Below, in pieces: positions 58,851-64,000 of a stretch of DNA of 64,000 bases. The notes under the pieces were generated by a model. It made no database searches. It was given only the letters and a program-made list of their open reading frames with translations, and was not told the DNA's origin. Both the position numbers and the translations under genes were made by a program. The stretch covers positions 1 to 64,000 of the forward strand of contig NZ_OXCQ01000004.1 in assembly GCF_900411395.1 (NCBI RefSeq). Reading direction: 5' to 3'. Origin of the DNA: Streptococcus sp. 596553. GTDB lineage: Bacteria > Bacillota > Bacilli > Lactobacillales > Streptococcaceae. Numbering within the stretch: the first letter of the stretch is position 1; each line of letters opens with the position of its first letter.

Positions 58851-59771
58851 CAGTACGTTCCTATGCAAATATTGCTATTATCAAATATTGGGGAAAGAAA
58901 AAAGAAAAAGAGATGGTGCCTGCTACTAGCAGTATTTCTTTGACTTTGGAAAATATGTATACAGAGACGACTTTGTCACCTCTACCAGCCCATACGACAG
59001 CTGATGCTTTTTATATCAACGGTCAGTTACAAAACGAGGCCGAGCATACCAAGATGAGCAAGATTATTGACCGTTACCGTCCAGCTGGTGAGGGCTTTGT
59101 CCGTATCGATACTCAAAACAATATGCCTACGGCAGCGGGCTTGTCCTCAAGTTCTAGTGGTTTGTCTGCCTTGGTCAAGGCTTGCAATGCTTATTTCAAG
59201 CTTGGATTGACTCGGAACCAGTTGGCACAGGAGGCTAAGTTTGCCTCAGGCTCTTCTTCTCGGAGTTTTTATGGGCCACTAGGAGCCTGGGATAAGGATA
59301 GTGGAGAAATTTACCCTGTAGAGACAGACTTGAAACTAGCTATGATTATGTTGGTGCTAGAGGACAAGAAAAAACCAATCTCTAGCCGTGACGGGATGAA
59401 ACTTTGTGTGGAAACCTCGACGACTTTTGACGACTGGGTTCGTCAGTCTGAGAAGGATTATCAGGATATGCTGATTTATCTCAAGGAAAATGATTTTGCC
59501 AAGATTGGAGAATTAACGGAGAAAAATGCCCTGGCTATGCATGCTACGACAAAGACTGCTAGTCCAGCCTTTTCTTATCTGACGGATGCCTCTTATGAGG
59601 CTATGGACTTTGTTCGCCAGCTTCGTGAGCAAGGAGAGGCCTGCTACTTTACCATGGATGCTGGTCCCAATGTTAAGGTCCTCTGTCAGGAGAAAGACTT
59701 GGAGCATTTATCAGAAATCTTCGGTCAACGTTATCGCTTGATTGTGTCAAAAACAAAGGATTTGAGCCAAG

Positions 59772-59785
<14 letters not shown>
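58832..59785 (+). CDS. mvaD: Diphosphomevalonate decarboxylase
   Basis: A 317-residue GHMP enzyme making isopentenyl diphosphate. YANIAIIKYWGKK and the Ser-rich PTAAGLSSSSSGLSALV loop are diagnostic. It overlaps mvaK2 by 14 bases. Confidence 0.96.
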
Positions 59786-61787
<2,002 letters not shown>

Positions 61788-61849
61788 CCATCTTTAGACT
61801 GAGGTGACTTTTTTGAATTGTGATAAAATAGAAAGCAGAGGATGAACTT

Positions 61850-62548
61850 ATGAGAAAATTTAAAATCTTTTTATTTATCGAAACCTGTCTTTTGACAGGA
61901 GCTCTGATTTTGATGGTTTCAGAGCATTTTTCGCGTTTTCTGCTGATTTTATTCCTCTTTTTGCTTTTGATTCGTTATTACACTGGTAAAGAGGGCAATA
62001 ATCTTCTTTTAGTGGTGGCAACCATTCTTTTCTTTTTCATCGTCATGCTCAATCCTTTTGTGATTTTAGCTATTTTTGTTGCGGTCATCTACAGCCTCTT
62101 TCTTCTTTATCCGATGATGAACCAGGAAAAAGAGCAGACCAATTTGGTTTTTGAAGAGGTGGTAACGGTTAAGAAGGAGAAAAATCGTTGGTTTGGAAAT
62201 CTCCATCATTTTTCAAGCTACCAGACTTGCCAGTTTGATGATATCAATCTCTTTCGCCTCATGGGCAAGGACACTATTCATCTGGAGAGGGTCATCCTAA
62301 CCAATCATGACAATGTCATTATCCTCAGAAAGATGGTAGGAACGACCAAAATCATTGTACCTGTAGATGTGGAAGTCAGCCTTAGCGTTAACTGTCTCTA
62401 TGGTGATTTGACTTTTTTCAACCAGCCCAAGCGAGCCCTCCGCAATGAACACTATCATCAAGAAACAAGAGACTATCTCAAGAGTAACAAGAGTGTCAAG
62501 ATTTTCTTGACTACTATGATTGGGGATGTGGAGGTGGTCAGAGGATGA
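61850..62548 (+). CDS. liaF: LiaF-like membrane regulator
   Basis: A 232-residue protein with about four N-terminal membrane segments (10-95) and a C-terminal soluble domain with the DUF2154-like end (KSVKIFLTTMIGDVEVVRG). LiaF holds the LiaS kinase inactive until cell-wall stress. It overlaps liaS by 4 bases. Confidence 0.92.
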   Translation: MRKFKIFLFIETCLLTGALILMVSEHFSRFLLILFLFLLLIRYYTGKEGNNLLLVVATILFFFIVMLNPFVILAIFVAVIYSLFLLYPMMNQEKEQTNLVFEEVVTVKKEKNRWFGNLHHFSSYQTCQFDDINLFRLMGKDTIHLERVILTNHDNVIILRKMVGTTKIIVPVDVEVSLSVNCLYGDLTFFNQPKRALRNEHYHQETRDYLKSNKSVKIFLTTMIGDVEVVRG

Positions 62549-63540
62549 AAAAACAAGCTTATGTAATCATTGTCCTCACCTCCTTCCTGTTTGTCTTATT
62601 TCTGTCCCACAGCTTGCTGGAAATCCTTGACTTTGACTGGTCTATCTTTCTGCACGATGTCGAAAAAACAGAAAAATTTATCTTTTTGTTGTTGGTATTC
62701 AGCATGTCCATGACCTGTCTCTTAGCCCTGTTTTGGAGAGGTATCGAAGAGCTTTCTCTAAGAAAAATGCAGACTAATCTCAAGCGTTTATTGGCAGGGC
62801 AAGAAGTGGTTCAGGTTGCAGATCCAGATTTGGATGCCAGTTTCAAGTCCTTGTCAGGTAAACTTAACCTTTTGACAGAGGCTCTTCAAAAAGCTGAAAA
62901 TCATAGCCTTGCTCAGGAAGAGGAAATCATCGAGAAGGAACGGAAGCGAATTGCTCGGGATTTGCACGATACAGTCAGTCAGGAGTTGTTTGCGGCCCAC
63001 ATGATTTTATCGGGTATCAGTCAGCAGGCTTTGAAATTGGATAGAGAAAAGATGCAGCCCCAGTTGCAGAGTGTCACAGCTATTTTAGAAACAGCCCAGA
63101 AGGATTTGCGGGTCTTGCTCTTGCATTTGCGACCAGTTGAGCTGGAGCAGAAGAATCTGGTTGAGGGAATCCAAATCCTCTTAAAAGAGCTTGAGGACAA
63201 GAGTGATCTCAAGGTTGGTTTCAAGCATAATGTAACGAAATTGCCCAAGAAAATTGAGGAGCATATTTTCCGTATCCTGCAAGAGTTGATCAGCAATACC
63301 CTTCGCCATGCCCAGGCCTCTTGTTTAGATGTCTATCTCTATCAGACAGATGTTGAATTGCAACTGAAGGTGGTGGACAATGGAATTGGTTTTCAGTTAG
63401 GGAGTTTAGACGACTTGAGTTATGGACTGCGAAATATCAAGGAGCGGGTTGAAGATATGGCAGGGACGGTTCAGTTATTAACAGCTCCCAAGCAAGGGAT
63501 GGCAATTGATATTCGTATTCCCCTGCTAGATAAGGAATGA
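62545..63540 (+). CDS. liaS: Sensor histidine kinase LiaS (VraS-like)
   Basis: A 331-residue NarL-type kinase: two membrane segments with a short loop, HisKA_3 box RIARDLHDTVSQEL with His141, and HATPase motifs (ELISNTLRHAQA; DNGIGFQLG). It responds to lipid II-binding antibiotics. It precedes liaR by 13 bases. Confidence 0.94.
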   Translation: MKKQAYVIIVLTSFLFVLFLSHSLLEILDFDWSIFLHDVEKTEKFIFLLLVFSMSMTCLLALFWRGIEELSLRKMQTNLKRLLAGQEVVQVADPDLDASFKSLSGKLNLLTEALQKAENHSLAQEEEIIEKERKRIARDLHDTVSQELFAAHMILSGISQQALKLDREKMQPQLQSVTAILETAQKDLRVLLLHLRPVELEQKNLVEGIQILLKELEDKSDLKVGFKHNVTKLPKKIEEHIFRILQELISNTLRHAQASCLDVYLYQTDVELQLKVVDNGIGFQLGSLDDLSYGLRNIKERVEDMAGTVQLLTAPKQGMAIDIRIPLLDKE

Positions 63541-63553
63541 TAAAGGAGTAAAG

Positions 63554-64000
63554 ATGAAAATTTTACTAGTAGATGACCATGAAATGGTCCGCTTGGGCTT
63601 GAAAAGCTACTTTGACCTCCAAGATGATGTAGAAGTTGTGGGCGAGGCGTCCAACGGGTCTCAAGGAATTGACTTGGCCTTGGAACTGCGTCCAGATGTC
63701 ATTGTCATGGATATTGTCATGCCTGAGATGAATGGAATTGACGCGACCTTGGCTATCCTCAAAGAATGGCCTGAAGCCAAGATTTTGATTGTGACTTCTT
63801 ACTTGGACAATGAAAAAATCATGCCTGTCTTAAATGCAGGTGCTAGGGGCTATATGCTCAAGACTTCTAGTGCTGACGAACTTCTCCATGCCGTCCGTAA
63901 GGTGGCTGCTGGTGAGCTGGCCATTGAGCAAGAGGTCAGCAAGAAGGTTGAATACCACCGCAATCACATGGAACTACATGAGGATTTGACTGCGCGTGAG
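63554..64000 (+). CDS. liaR: Response regulator LiaR (cut by window end)
   Basis: The first 149 codons are present: receiver domain with Asp53 (VIVMDIVMPEM) and the start of the linker to the LuxR-type helix-turn-helix (LTARE). It starts after AAAGGAG. Partial only because the window ends. Confidence 0.94.
   Translation, partial: MKILLVDDHEMVRLGLKSYFDLQDDVEVVGEASNGSQGIDLALELRPDVIVMDIVMPEMNGIDATLAILKEWPEAKILIVTSYLDNEKIMPVLNAGARGYMLKTSSADELLHAVRKVAAGELAIEQEVSKKVEYHRNHMELHEDLTARE

Overview
The window looks like a chromosome segment of a Mitis-group Streptococcus (S. pneumoniae / S. mitis / S. pseudopneumoniae complex). Low GC content, BOX and RUP repeats, and the gene order rsmH-ftsL-pbpX-mraY-clpL-luxS-dexB-[capsule site]-aliA-pbp1A-recU-gpsB-rnpB-mapZ-gnd-ritR-choline-binding protein-mvaK1/mvaD/mvaK2/fni-liaFSR all support this. 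Divergent, mosaic-like PBP2x and PBP1a and the lack of any capsule genes between dexB and aliA point to an unencapsulated commensal-like strain. The species cannot be fixed from this window alone.

Left part (1-22 kb) is accessory. It holds an ATPase of the DUF4143 type, a CcpA/cre-type promoter driving a mannose-family PTS (IIB-IIC-IID-IIA) with a GH13 alpha-glucosidase, and an RpiR-family regulator broken by a one-base shift in an A run. Next comes a composite toxin-antitoxin island: a VbhA-like antitoxin, a Fic toxin cut before its catalytic motif, and an intact PezAT module, followed by a decayed tyrosine integrase. Then there is a YesMN-type two-component system diverging from an ATPase-less sugar ABC transporter, a YesL-like protein and a GH31 glycosidase, and finally a POT-family peptide transporter.

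Middle part (22-47 kb): a BOX element split by an exactly 107-bp RUP, a leftward operon of an XRE regulator, DUF3278-like membrane proteins and glutathione peroxidase, then the pbp2x cell-wall cluster, a CtsR-boxed clpL, luxS, and dexB with a cre site. The capsule site carries aliC-aliD-glf-aliA instead of capsule genes. PBP2x (T338A, I371T, R384G, L546V) and PBP1a (STMK to SSMK, P432T, TSQF to NTGY, pneumococcal numbering) both carry substitutions known from beta-lactam-resistant alleles.

Right part (47-64 kb) is mostly core: gpsB and mapZ (division), rnpB, gnd, the phosphate-independent regulator ritR, a choline-binding protein, the mevalonate operon and the lia envelope-stress operon, which runs off the end inside liaR. 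Between the choline-binding gene and the mevalonate operon sits a large LPXTG surface protein with four 85-residue SHIRT-like repeats on a long PEPK stalk. Three copies of a hairpin-containing dispersed repeat (about 10.2, 36.1 and 54.3 kb) flank accessory or exchanged segments.
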